Part shown: one piece after another, positions 52,327 through 63,009 of the stretch
Layout: each line of letters opens with the position of its first letter
Position numbering within the stretch: the first letter of the stretch is position 1
Assembly: GCA_025765615.1 (NCBI GenBank)
Contig: JAIVFJ010000171.1
Span: 1 to 64,000, forward strand
DNA from: Zopfochytrium polystomum
Taxonomy: Eukaryota; Chytridiomycota; Chytridiomycetes; Chytridiales; Chytridiaceae
DNA length: 64,000 nt
Reading direction: 5' to 3'
Notes under the pieces: model-generated
The model's database searches: none
The model's input: the letters and a program-made list of their open reading frames with translations, nothing else
What the model was told of the DNA's origin: nothing
Position numbers and translations under genes: made by a program

Positions 52327-53519
52327 TCAAGCAGTGGCGGCCTGATTTTTACTTTGCACCCACGAAAAGACGGCATCGCCAGCGCTCAAATAGTCGACCA
52401 GCACGATCCACGGCGTGGCGCAACCGCTCACAATGTCGATCAGAGCGGGCGCGACTTCGTTCGCAGCGCGCGCCTTTACGCACACGCCGTCGAACGGCAA
52501 AATCTCCTGCAGAATGACGGGGAGCCCCGACGCGCACGCGGGTCGCGGCTTCCGAGCGGAGGTCGGCCACGGACGCCGGGTTGGACCACGAGTCCTTGTA
52601 CCAGTCCGAGGAGGCGATGCCAACGTCCGACGGGATCTCGGGCCAGCCGAGCACGATCAGGCGGGTGTTTGCGGCGATCAGCGCACCGAGGGTCGGCCAG
52701 GTCGTCGGAGTCTGGGCGGGCGCGGGGAAGAGGAACGCGCCGGCGGGAGAGGAGCGGAGGCGATCGAAAAAGGCGGTGTAGCCGTTCGCGCCAGAGGCGG
52801 ATTTGATCGCGTCGTCGCGTTCGCTTGCCTTGAGGTAGAGAAAGACGACCTCTCGAGGGTTTGCGGCAAGGAAACCGCCAATCTGATGGTGGCGGCATAT
52901 TAGCTTTTATGGAAACAAGTACACGCTTCGCACTTACAGTGCTAAAGACATCCGAGGCAGATGGTCCGTAAGCAATCCCCAGCGTCGCTGTTGACGGAAA
53001 AGGGCACTCAGATCATTACTCGACGATGACCGCAGCCAAGAAACTCACACGTCAGGGAATTGTGCGCCGAGTACGGCTGCGTCGTGTCGGTTGGGTTGTA
53101 ACCAACGAAAGCAATGTCCAGCCACCGAACCCCATGTTCAGGAGAGTGGCCAGATCGGACCCTTGGTTCTCATAGCCGCATGTTGCAAACGCAGCAAAGC
53201 TTCCGCAAGAATTCGAAGTAGCATTGATTTGTTCGCATTTGACGTTGAACATGGCTGCGTTGTGCGCTCCCACGAACGTTGCCTTGTTGAGCGGCAGATT
53301 GCATGCTTCGGCAACGCCGTTGCAACCGTTTGTGACGGGAGTTGTGGTGGGCTGAGAGGAAGTCGCCGTGGTGCCGATCTGAACGGTAGATGTCCCCGAT
53401 CGAGAGGAAAGCGGCGCTGTCGAAGAAGATGACGACGAAGCCGGAGGACCGCCAGATGCGCAGGCGCCTTCCATGATTACCGAAGCGACGACGAGGAAGG
53501 GAATGAGAGAGAAGCGCAT
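52327..53519 (-). CDS. Secreted PLC-X-domain phosphodiesterase, two apparent single-base shifts
   Basis: Signal peptide MRFSLIPFLVVASVIMEGAC, Ser/Thr linker, then CNGVAEACNLPLNKATFVGA with HNAAMF (first catalytic-type His), GYENQGSDLATLLNMG. After one missing base in a C4 run (53129-53132) the reading continues as VRWLDIAFVGYNP...YSAHNSL. Introns 53048-52988 and 52937-52883 then lead to GFLAANPREVVFLYLKASER, IAANTRLIVLGWPEIPS, SSDWYKDSWSNPASVADL; one extra base near 52545 is needed to reach LPVILQEILPFDGVCV and the end SWVQSKNQAATA. The family is fungal PI-PLC-X-like secreted phosphodiesterases of poorly known substrate. Convergent with ATP4. Confidence 0.7.
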
Positions 53520-53899
53520 CTCGGCGAAGTTCCTTTGTACTGTCGCAGAGACGTGAGTTATGAGGGGGAGTGGGTGGGGCTGTGCTGACGTTATAATGAG
53601 GGGCACCAAATTGGTTTTGCACTCGAAGAGACACGAGCAGCCGCCAAGAGGCCAGCCCTCCTTGGCAATCATTAGTCGCAAGAGCGAGGCTCTTCTCCAA
53701 GGATGCAACGCGTTTGTTCAACGGCTGTTTCGTTCGATGACAGCCTCCTTGAATCCGTGCGAGACGACAATGTATTTTGGACGCCCTGACGCCCACTCCT
53801 GCGCTGGTCCACCCCCGCCAACACGCTCCAAAGGGCCAATTCATCAAGCAACTCCCTACACCTCCAGCCAACATTCCACAATACTCCATCCAAGGGCTC
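53520..53899. other. Intergenic, 5' of the PLC gene and 3' of RPS26
   Basis: 380 bp with no further gene seen. Confidence 0.4.
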
Positions 53900-54504
53900 T
53901 CACGCCTTGGCAGCGGCAGCCCCAGGGGCGCCAGTACCGGCGGCGGCGGGCTTCTTCCCATCCTTGTTGAAACCACCGCGGAAACGAACGGGTGGCGTAC
54001 GGTCCCTCCTGCCTTCGCGTGAGCGGACACGGACGATGTGGGCGTGGATGGCGCAGGAAACGCAGTACAGAGTCTTGATGTAGAGCTTGGGGAGAGCGTA
54101 TTCTGCGATCGAAAGGCTTAGCACAGAATCCTCGAGAATCATAGATTGAGAAACCAGATTCTCACCCTGGAACACAGACGCCTCAGTGATGTCCCGGACG
54201 GCGGCCGATTCCACCATGTTGCGGATCAGGAAACGGCTGATTGCCTTGTCCTTCGGGACGCAGCGCGAGCAGTTGGAGCAGCGGACCGGCTTTACGTGGC
54301 CGCGACCGTGCTTGGATCGTCCGTTGTTCCGGCGTTTCTGAGTCTGTGATGGGAGGATAACAGGAGACTGAGAAAAGCGACCGAAAATGGATCTGCAGGG
54401 GAGCATAGCATATTGCCAAGAACGGGCGCTGCAACCATCGATTGTCGCGCTGGCCGCCTGGGACTGCTGCTGGTCCAGACAAACGCTGGCGATGGTCACA
54501 CCAT
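53900..54504 (-). CDS. RPS26: 40S ribosomal protein eS26 (127 aa, three exons)
   Basis: Exons 54504-54502 (the ATG alone), 54343-54166 and 54102-53900. It reads [20 protein letters not shown], then [20 protein letters not shown], then [20 protein letters not shown] and [18 protein letters not shown]: the canonical eS26 zinc protein with two CxxC pairs, at the mRNA exit channel of the small subunit. It is slightly longer than the usual 115-119 aa because of an Ala/Gly/Pro tail. The ATG-only first exon is my choice because the ORF has no in-frame Met at TQKRRNN and ATG|GTGTGA sits upstream; ribosomal protein genes often have this structure. Confidence 0.92.
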
Positions 54505-55305
54505 TTCAAAGCCGCTAACGAGATCGCAACTGATCCTGCAGCCGAAAGCGAGTTTTCTTCAGCAGTCCGCGATGTAAGCACCCTCCTTCATGTTTCGCAT
54601 GTCAAACTGCTAGATGCCGCCGATCGAAGCTCGTGAATCGCAGCTGGGGTTGGATCGATAGAGATAGAGAGATGGAGATGGGGTGGGGGATGGGATGGGA
54701 TGGGATGGAACGGGATGGGGTGGACAGGTAGCGACTGTTGAACTCACCATCGTCAGAGAATTTTGGTTCAGTACACCCAAATCCGAACCGTGCTCGGTGG
54801 CCTCGAACGGCCCACGAAACACAGAGCAAAAGATCGACACTCAATCTATCAGTATTCTCTACATCTGCGCGTTTTCTCTACATCTGCACTTGGTAGCAAC
54901 AGAGGTGCTAAGCTGCGCAGAGGGCGACAATGGCAATGGATTTTCAACCGTTCAGTGCAAATTAGCGGCGCGAAATCAGTTGGCATTCAACTGCAACCGC
55001 ACTATTCGTCGTGGGAAAAACCATTCTGAAGCGACAGAACGAGCTGCGGAGCAACCTGCTTGTGTTCATTTCCATATCACTAGGGGATGCCCATTGACTT
55101 ATAAACAGTCCTTGCAAAAAAAACAAAATAAAAGAAAGAGTGAACAAAATTTATTAAGTCGCACAGCACATAGAGAGCTTGAAGCTGCATAGAATGAACT
55201 AAAACCTGAGATGATCCACCAACTCCTTGTAAACCACATTTCTAATAGTTGGCCCAACTTTTTCTTGATTGTGTTTTGCAGTTATTATTAGATGTGCTTG
55301 GGATG
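54505..55305. other. Gap: eS26 promoter side and (GGGAT)n microsatellite
   Basis: A GATGG/GGGAT repeat lies at 54672-54722. The rest is AT-richer DNA leading into the transposon nest; an A-rich stretch at 55116-55150 contains AAAACAAAATAAAAG. Confidence 0.45.
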
Positions 55306-58048
55306 TCACTCGTTGAAAAAGCAACATAGGGCTGTCCATGTGCAATCACATCCTCCCACATACCCAGTCCAAACTTTTTCAAAGTCTGACCTTGGGACTT
55401 GTTGATGGACATTGCAAATGCAGGTTGAACAGGAATTGCTTTCTGGTGAACTCAAAGGGAAATCCTGAATCACTGAACTGCAGAGAGATTCTGGGAAGGA
55501 GGACTTTGTCTCCTTTCCTGCTGCCCACAACAACTTCACAGAGCAGCACGTTGTTGGGGCAGACCTCACATAAGTGGGGCATGTCCCATTGCAGAGTCCA
55601 TCTGTCAGGTTGCAAAGGAGGATGAGAGGCATTCCCACTTTGACAGTTAGCCTGTGGGTGGGCAGGCTGGAAGGGCTAAGGGTGTTGAGGAACTCAGGGC
55701 TAATGAGAAGGCTGTTGCCTTCGTTGTCTCCAACTGGGGAGTCAGCTGAAAGTAGTTCCTGGGTATCTCCTGGAAGCTGCTCCATGGCATACTTGTTGAA
55801 CAGATGAACCACATCATTCCTTGCAGCCAAAATACACTTGTCTGCCAGGTAGGATGCAAACGCTTCCCCTGACTGCTGAACTGCTGCACCAAAATCATCA
55901 TAGACTGCCTCAAACAGTTGCCTCACGTGAGGACTGCCATCGTTTGCAGGAAAGGTGAGGGTGCTGATGTAGTCTGGGACAATGACATGATTGGGTGCAT
56001 ATGGAGTGTCAAACTGCTGCAGGCTGCCCCTGCCAAGGCGACCCGACCATCCTGTAAAGTCAACAGCATTCTGATTTGCAGTTCCCTGCGCAAGTCTCAT
56101 GTTGGTTCTCAGATCAAGTGTCCTGAACATGCCTCCAAAGGTTTGAGAACTTGCAGGAAGCCTTCAGGATCATGATCTTTGTGGTGTTTGGCACAACAGG
56201 TGCTGTCTGCTGAAAGTCGCCCCCAAGCAGCACCACTTTTCCTCCAAACATGGTTTCAGCCATCTGAAAGGATTGATAACATCACGCAGAACCCTGTCAA
56301 TGACATCCAGAACTAAGGAGTTGAGCATGGATATCTCCTCCAATGCAATGAGATCAGCCAAGTACAGCTCCAGTGCGCAGTCAGTGGAGATTTTGATGCC
56401 AGACTGAGAGTCAGCATCAAGCCCTATGGGGATGGCAAATCAAGAGTGGGCAGTTGTGCCACCAGCAAGCAGAAGTGCTGCTATTCCAGAAGAAGCCAAA
56501 GAGACCTTGGCTGCTGCAGACTTTTACCAAGATGGTATTGTAGACAAAGGTCTTGCCGCATCCTCCCACTCCCTGAAGATAAAAGATTCGACCTTCTGGG
56601 GGAGGCACCACTCCAGGCTCTCCACATTGCTCAACAGTATCGTTGATAAACCCTCCGCAGCGTGTATAGCACTTCACTTGGAACTCCAGGACGCCAAGGT
56701 TCTTCAGGAGAAAGCGACAGCTACGCCGTCCGCTCCCAGCATCAGGCATAGGCCCGTCACATGAGAGCAGATGTTGTTAAGGGGGAATTAAGAGTTGCTA
56801 AGCACTGCTCTGCGTATTAAGAGCAATTCCAGCTTTCATGGATTAGAACATAAGAGATGGGATATGCTTGGATTCTCTTTCTGGACTGAAGGACGCGTCA
56901 TGCCAACATGAACAAATAGGGACATCAATAATATGAGAATTAAGAAGTTTTTCTTCTATATATATTAAGAAACTCGGTTACCTGTCAACATCTCGTTGCT
57001 TTAGCAACTCCAACCTCAACCTTCGGTCATTACAGTAACCTCAACAAGATTTGACCTTCTGGGGGAGGCACCACTCCAGGCTGTCCACATTGCTCAACAG
57101 CATCCACCACAGCCCTGTATGCAAAGGCCTGCTCCTGGTTGAAGCTCCTTTCAGCATTTGCCACAACAGCCTCCCGCTGCTGCTGGTTGTATTCCGAGTT
57201 TAGCCTTTGAAAAATCAGCTGGAGGTGGCCTTCCAGCACCAGCACAGGCTCAGGCTGGAACTCTTCCAGCTGCGGCAGGGTTGGGAAGTTGCGCAGCGAG
57301 GTTGACAAACTCTGCAGGGATGCATCCAGCAGCCTCAACGTAGTGCAGTACATGTGGTCTGTTGGGCAAGATCCAGATTCCCATGCTCTAGCTGAGCCGT
57401 GTGAAGCTGGTCAGCGACCATCTCATTCCTGAAATCATTGTAGAGAGCCCTTGGATCTGCAGGAGCATTGAAAGTAAGGAGCAATGCAAACAGCCTGATA
57501 AACTCTCTTGAGCTTGTCGTCATGTGCACGCCCTGCTGCAAGCACCAAATTGCCTCACTATCATCAGCAGTCAACCCACGTCGCACACAGGCTTCCTGAA
57601 ACAATCCAAAGGTAGTTCCTTCCACAGTCCGGAGGTGCTCAAAAGGTTGGCCAGAAGAACGCAGAGGAAATATCTCTCAGAGTCCTGAGGGAATGCGGCT
57701 TACATCCTGCCAATGGTTGCTGCAGCCTGCTTCCTCTGATGCATTGCCCACCTTGCCTGCCTCCGGTTCCATGTGTACTCCCCAGGACTTCAAAGTACAA
57801 CAGCCTCCTTGCATCTTCATCACGCTTGTTCAGTCTGAAGAAAGCAAGAAGCTTGGAGTCCCTCTGAAAGGCAGCGACTTCCTGAAGGTTAGCATCCTTG
57901 TCAAAGTATACTGGCTGCTGATCGGGTTAGGGTCAACGAACTCATTGATCTCATCCAAGCAGATAGCAACCTCTCCAGAGCCCACTGACACCCTTGCCAT
58001 GTCACAGCCCTTGTGCAAGTATTTCATGAGGTATTTGATGGCCCTCAT
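55306..58048 (-). mobile_element. Helitron, helicase part (3' portion), decayed
   Basis: Minus-strand pieces follow Helitron RepHel order: AIKYLMKYLHKGCDMARVSV (57990-58048), LDEINEFVDPNPIS, the linker TTFGLFQEACVRRGLTADD, LNSEYNQQQREAVV, Walker A GVGGCGKTFVYNTI (near 56570), EEISMLNSLVLDVIDRVL (Walker B), and the Pif1-type end FRTLDLRTNMRLAQGTANQN, ISPEFLNTLSPSSLPTHRL, VGMPLILLCNLTDGLCNGT. Frames change repeatedly, and the segment PGVVPPPEG occurs twice (near 57070 and 56605). It joins the N-terminal part at 61806-62130 once the LINE insertion is removed. Rolling-circle elements of this kind spread by Rep nicking plus a Pif1-like helicase. This copy is dead. Confidence 0.8.
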
Positions 58049-58064
58049 GGTGGCGCATATCTCC
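58049..58064 (+). repeat. Target-site duplication of the outer LINE, copy 1
   Basis: GGTGGCGCATATCTCC, next to the T run that is the minus-strand LINE poly(A) tail; identical to 61790-61805. Confidence 0.85.
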
Positions 58065-58083
58065 TTTTTTTTTTTTATTATTC

Positions 58084-58104
58084 CACGCAGCCAGAAGCTG
58101 CGTG
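58084..58104 (-). terminator. 3'-terminal hairpin of the minus-strand LINE
   Basis: Stem CACGCAGC/GCTGCGTG, preceded on the minus strand by CTTCCCG and followed by GGAATAATAAA and the A tail. The plus-strand LINE has the same plan. Confidence 0.6.
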
Positions 58105-58771
58105 ACGGGAAGAGTGAAATGCCACGCAGGTATGGCAGGGAGCCAAGAACCTTGACAGAACCAAGCGTGTCTCCACGCACAGGCCACCCTAGCCGTTAAC
58201 GCTACCAGGAAACAAACAACAAGAAGAGAAGCAACAACAACCAAGGAAAGAGAAAAGAAGAGAATAAGGTGGGCCAAGGCCCTGCGGAGAGTGTCCAGTG
58301 GACAGCGGAGAGGGTGGTGAGCGGAGGCAAATGGGAAATGGCAACACTGCGGAAAATGTGAGCAGGGAGGAGATCCTCAGGGAACGTCAGGGGGTTCAGG
58401 ATTGGGATAACGCGGAAGTGCTTGTCGCGGAGGAGGCTGGGGAATCACAACAGTGCAGCAAATCCATAGGGTGCCAAGGGCAGGGCGGAGTAACCCGAGG
58501 TAGTGTTGCTGCCAGGCTAGGATGCCCTTGCGTGAGAGGAGCCAGTCCGGAGGGCAATTGTTGTTGGAATAAAAGCGACTGCATGTGTTGCATTGAGGGG
58601 CGCGAGGCTGTTGCTGTCGCTGGGCAGGAGGCCGATGAGGAGGAGGGGATGCGGATGGTCGGGGTGAGACCCGGGGAGTGGAAGGAAGGGAGGAGGGGGG
58701 AGTGGGATGGTTGTGGAGAAGCGGGGGGTGCGGCAGGAGGCGACGCAGGAGGTGGCGAAGGGGAGGAGGGT

Positions 58772-58786
58772 GGGGTGGGGGAACGG
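58772..58786 (+). repeat. Target-site duplication of the inner LINE, copy 1
   Basis: GGGGTGGGGGAACGG, identical to 61268-61282, which directly follows the inner LINE's A tail. Confidence 0.8.
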
Positions 58787-61267
58787 TGGTCCTCTTTACA
58801 ATCCCTTTTACCAATCTTCTTTGGATCCCCTTCACCATCCCCCCCTTGCTCGTGGCAGTTTTTTCCGTCTGATGACCCCACCACAAGTGGAATTCTTCTG
58901 CATTGTTAACTGGACTCACACACTCCCAAACCCCCAACTCCTTTCTCATCACTACTCCAGGCTCCCTGAACGCCTTCACCCTTCCTCCCACAATTTCCAC
59001 TTGGTTCAATGCCTTGGCTGCCCCATTGGCTCCCCCCCATTCTCTTACCCCTGCAGCAAGCACATCTCTCCCTACAATCCAACTTCCCTTGCACACTCCA
59101 CCTACACAGTCCCCATCAGCAGCCGCACAACTGCTACTGCAACTCGACCCTCCCAGCCCATCTTCTTTGTTAACTCACCTTCCCCCACCACCGTTTTCAC
59201 ACCCACACCTTTCCCACTCCTCACCTCCCGCCACTCCACTTTCAATCCAGCTCCCTTCATGAATCCCTGCTTTCAACCAATGGACATGCCCCTCCTCCCT
59301 GCTGACCTTGCTCATACCCACCTATCCTTGACCTTTGACACTGATGGCTCCCTTCGCGAGGAGGGCTTCATGGCTGGCTCTGTTGTTTGCCTTGAGCTTA
59401 ACTTTGAATTTTCTTTTGCCCTCCCTCCACTCTCTGCCTCTTCCACAACTGCTGAAATTGCTGCTCTCCTTGCTGCCCTCACCATCACTGCAAAGCTTTC
59501 CCTGCCCCTCACTTTTCGACTTGACAATCTTGGAGTGGTTCACACCTTTGAGAAACTCTTTCCCTCAAACTCCTTTAGTCCCCATCCACACAGCGAGCTC
59601 AACACACCTCCTCTCTGATTCCCTCCATCGTCTTTTGCACACCACTTCCCACCCCCACCCTTTGGGCATGTGTTGCAGCCACTCTACAGTCTTGGATTGG
59701 CCCCCCTCCACAAGTTTCCTGGGTTTGTGGACACAACGGCGACGCTGGCAACGAACGAGCAGACAAGCTGGCATCATCTGTACCCTTGACTTCCGACCCA
59801 ACTTTGTTACCAATCCTCTCACAACAGATCCTCCCAGCCACTGCCTTCATCTCAAATACCCCCATCTTGGGCCAACTTCAACGACAACTGCAACTCCTCA
59901 CAGGTCTCTCTCACCATTTTGCACTTCTGAACACTTCAGCCTTTGCCCACATCACCCACAACCCTGACCTAGTTCATTGGGAAGCCACATTTCTTGTTCT
60001 CCACTCTGGAATTAAACCCTCTTCCCTCTTTGGCACCCTCCCTGGCTCTGCTCGTCGCAAGTATCGACTTCAAATCCTCAGCAACACTTTGCCCACCCAA
60101 AAAGTTCTACACCAATGACACCCTCAAGTCTACCCTGATGGGCTCTGCCGTCGATGCCACCACGCTCTGGAAACCACAGAGCATGTCTGGCAATGCCCTG
60201 CAGCTGCCGACGCCATTGCCATGATTCGCAACACCTTTGCTGAAACTCTTTCCTCCTCTGTTCCTCCTGCACCTCATGGCCACTCTCCCCCTCAAGCCCA
60301 TCCCATTTACTGGCTCTCCCGCCCTGAATTTCTCTTTGATGATCAATCTTGTATCAATTTTTCCTCCCTCCTTCGTGGCTTCATCCCTCAATCCTTTTAT
60401 GACACCTTATTCTCACGTGATAACCCTGCTGCCTCTGTCCTTAAAACCCTTGTCACCACTTTCCATCAGCTCCTTCTTGACGCCCATTGACTTATTTGGA
60501 TCCCCCGTTGTGACGACACTATCTCTTGGGAGAAGTCAAAGTCCATCAAGCCCTCTGACAAGCGCTCCAAGCCCCGCAGATCCCCTCCACCAAATTCCCA
60601 GGCCTCTCACCCTCGTGCCACGGCCTCTCACCCACTGTCTTCTCCAAACATCAACTCTTCCCTCCCTCCCACTCCATCATCCCACAGAACTCGTAACAGC
60701 TCCTCACAACCCTCTCAACCTCGCTGCACCACGTGTAGTCGCCGGCACTCCACTGACACTTGCCCAGGCATCTGGCTTTTGCGCACCAAGGCTTCTTCCA
60801 GATGGATTGACCACTACCTCGGCCGCATAAAACTTGTTGCAGGCATTATCTGGCTTCACCACACAATACAACTCCCCTCACGCCAACAAGCAAGAGCCAC
60901 TCGTCACCCATCTCCTGCTGAGCCCCCTGACGTTCACTGAGCCACTGTTGCCCTTCTCAATCTTGACATGGGCTGTTGCCTAATCTGACTTATCCCAACC
61001 CTCCGATCTTTCACAGATGCTCCCCTCTCTTACACTGTCATCCTTCAGACTCCTCTATTTTCTTGATTCTGTGCTTTCCCCTTCTCCTTTGATCATTGTG
61101 GCTTTATGTGCGGTGGAGATGCCTGACGACCCTGTAAGTCTGTAGCGCATGGGGTGGGTTTGCTGAGGTGATGCCTGGACGTAGTCCATTACGGTTCACC
61201 GTTGATGGCTCTTTCTCTTCCCGCCAGCCCCTCTGGGGCTGGAACAATAAAAAAAAAAAAAAAAAAA
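58787..61267 (+). mobile_element. Nested LINE, 5'-truncated, with RNase H and zinc-type domains
   Basis: It lies between the 15-bp duplications and ends in 19 A residues. The 5' end is truncated downstream of reverse transcriptase. RNase H is readable: DTDGS (59335), TAEIAALLAAL, FRLDNLGVV, then in another frame VCGHNGDAGNERADKLA (59722 on). The zinc-type domain follows (CHHALETTEHVWQCP near 60153), then FIPQSFYDTLFSRDN, LIW.PRCDDTISWEK and PSDKRSKPRRSPPP, and a Cys motif CTTCSRRHSTDTCPGIWLL...HYLGR near 60730. Several frame changes show decay. It belongs to the same family as the minus-strand LINE. In the 3' UTR a hairpin (61224-61242) precedes AATAAA and poly(A). Confidence 0.85.
61224..61242 (+). 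terminator. 3'-terminal hairpin of the plus-strand LINE
   Basis: Stem CCAGCCCC/GGGGCTGG with loop TCT, preceded by CTTCCCG and followed by AACAATAAA and A19. Confidence 0.65.
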
Positions 61268-61282
61268 GGGGTGGGGGAACGG
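61268..61282 (+). repeat. Target-site duplication of the inner LINE, copy 2
   Basis: Identical to 58772-58786; the preceding base is the last A of the tail. Confidence 0.8.
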
Positions 61283-61789
61283 GGTGGACGCTGGTGGCGC
61301 TTGTCAGAAGGCGAGATGCCGTGGTTGCGCTCCCAGAGAATGGTCTCTTCGCAGCGAGGGCGCCAGATGAGCTGGTAGACGTCAAGCAGAAAGTCGTGAA
61401 AAATGCACACTAGGGCAGTAACGACGTCGGCGGCTGGGAAAGACTCATGGTGGTGGAGAGTGTCGTAAAAGGACTGAGGAATAATGCCACAAAGAAGGGT
61501 GAGGAAGTTGAGAAGTGCGTTGGCAGAGGAGGAAAAATTCCAGGAGAGCGAGCCAAAAGGGGGCAGTCAGGTGAGGGGGTGGGTGGTCGGTCACTGGAAG
61601 GGGAGCAAGCCGCTAAAGCAGAGGCAAGAGAGTTTTTAACAGCAAGGAGGGCGTCTTGAGCAACAGGGCAAAGGAAAATGTGGGAGAAGTTCTCTGTGTG
61701 AGTTGAACAACAGCAGCAAAACCCATCAGGGTAAACGTTTGGGTACCAAAGGTGAAGTCGAGATTGGGTGGGGAGAGATTCCGTAAAGA

Positions 61790-61805
61790 GGTGGCGCATA
61801 TCTCC
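61790..61805 (+). repeat. Target-site duplication of the outer LINE, copy 2
   Basis: Identical to 58049-58064. On the minus strand it lies inside the Helitron reading HITVEICAT, which continues at the other copy with MRAIKYLMKY. Confidence 0.85.
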
Positions 61806-62130
61806 ACAGTGATGTGAGCCAGGTTTTTTTTTTGGAAACCACCCAACGGTTGTCCACTTCAAAGCCACGTGAGAGGGTGAAATGTCGTCCATTATTTCTG
61901 CACCAGTACTTAACGCCACCTTCAGGAGACACCTCTGTCCGATTGACCCATGGCTTGGGAAAACCATTTGTGCACTTGGTGCCAGTAGGTTTGCAACAGT
62001 CTGAGCATGAGTGAATCATGGTCTCCTTGACAATCGTGTAAAGCTCTGGATCCTCCTGAGGGTCAGGCAGCTCTGCGCTTACAAATTGATCATAGTTGTC
62101 TTGGGGTCTGGGGCAGTCTCCAGGTTCGCC
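61806..62130 (-). mobile_element. Helitron, N-terminal helicase-like (Rep-side) part
   Basis: The minus strand reads ELPDPQEDPELYTIVKETMI, HSCSDCCKPTGTKCTNGFPK, GGVKYWCRNNGRHF and FEVDNRWVV, the pattern (PD..DP.L...V...M.H; NGFPK; DNRWVV) of the Helitron_like_N domain. An A10 run and one frame change precede HITVEICAT at the LINE insertion site. It is the 5' continuation of the part at 55.3-58.0 kb. Confidence 0.75.
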
Positions 62131-62149
62131 CCATAGGATGCATCAGTGT

Positions 62150-62513
62150 AAGCAGCTGGCCGAATCCCATTCGAATATTACCAAGGCCGAAAAACCAACC
62201 TACGCCACCCTGGAAACAATGAGTACACAGAACCTGCAAACTCACACAAGACCAAGTTCTCTCCTCAGGCCTCACTTGGACTCTTCTTGGGTTTCAACAC
62301 AGACAGCAAGTCTATTGCTCTCAGCTACGACTTTGCTACTTGGACCATTCTTCAGACACGCCACTACAACTTGCATGAGCACGTCTTTCCTGGCCTTGTC
62401 TGCAGCAATACTAAGCTTCAATCTTCTCTTAATTCTGATTTCTTAACTTCTCTTTCTGATGATTTTACTGATTTTTCTGAAACTGACAACTCTCCTTCTC
62501 TCGATCTGAAATA
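62150..62513 (+). mobile_element. Copia-type LTR retrotransposon fragment
   Basis: Frames on the plus strand give KAEKPTYATLETMS, THTRPSSL and LGFNTDSKSIALSYDFATW with TRHYNLHEHVF, resembling the region after the copia integrase core (..LGY...SK.YR.....). The ORF stops at 62511-62513 and is followed by the polypurine-like tract and the LTR candidate. Reverse transcriptase is absent here. Confidence 0.5.
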
Positions 62514-62601
62514 ATTCGTTGGGTTGGATTGTCTATGGGTTGGTTGTGCTGCTGTGGAGATGGAGGGTAGTACACTACTGAAGGTGGTGGTGGTGGGAGG
62601 T

Positions 62602-62750
62602 TGATCTTGGCTTCTGTCAGTCTTGTGTTTGTCTTTATACAAAACTGTTACAAAGACCATCACTTGCAAAATGCTGCAAGTCATCCTTGCATTGCAGTAT
62701 CAGGTCAAAGCTCCTGCACACTGCTTACACCAAAAGACCCAAAACTAACA
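62602..62750 (+). repeat. Candidate copia-type LTR, copy 2
   Basis: Matches 2267-2409. Starts TG, ends CA, has a TATACAAAA box, and follows GGTGGTGGTGGTGGGAGG at 62583-62600. Confidence 0.5.
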
Positions 62751-63009
62751 CTCCCCCCTAAGCTGTGGGCAGGAGCAAAGGCCGGCACGGAGGAAAACCT
62801 TAAGCCATAGTCAACTTAAGGAAACTGTACACTGGAAAAAGAAGAATCACAAACACGTATGACTGGCCATCGGATGGCAGAACAGAGAGGACAGACTACA
62901 CTAACAAGAAATGGATGGGGGCACATATTGAACTTCAGAGGTAAAAGAAAATGAGTCAATGCAATGAAGGAACAAAGAAGAAAACAACTCACAGATAAGA
63001 CCGCTCAAA

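Larger units (their letters stand above)
58065..61789 (-). mobile_element. LINE (non-LTR retrotransposon) inserted in the Helitron, 5'-truncated
   Basis: Bounded by identical 16-bp flanks and ending in a poly(A) tail (T run 58065-58076). The minus strand begins inside the zinc-type domain (LPTQSRLHLWYPNVYPDGFC, ENFSHIFLCPVAQDALL), continues VYQLIWRPRCEETILWERNH and PSDKRHQRPPRSP, is interrupted by the plus-strand LINE, then resumes with a Pro-rich linker, a Cys motif (CNTCSRFYSNNNCPPDWLL...HYLG) and a 3' UTR with an 8-bp hairpin (58084-58104). Without the nested element it is about 1.2 kb, so 5'-truncated. It has no reverse transcriptase of its own. Confidence 0.85.

Noticed and set aside
58772..61282. 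Chance identity of the 15-bp and 16-bp flanks
   Set aside because: Each pair sits exactly at an element boundary, one copy abutting the poly(A) tail, and removing the outer insertion restores the Helitron reading frame.
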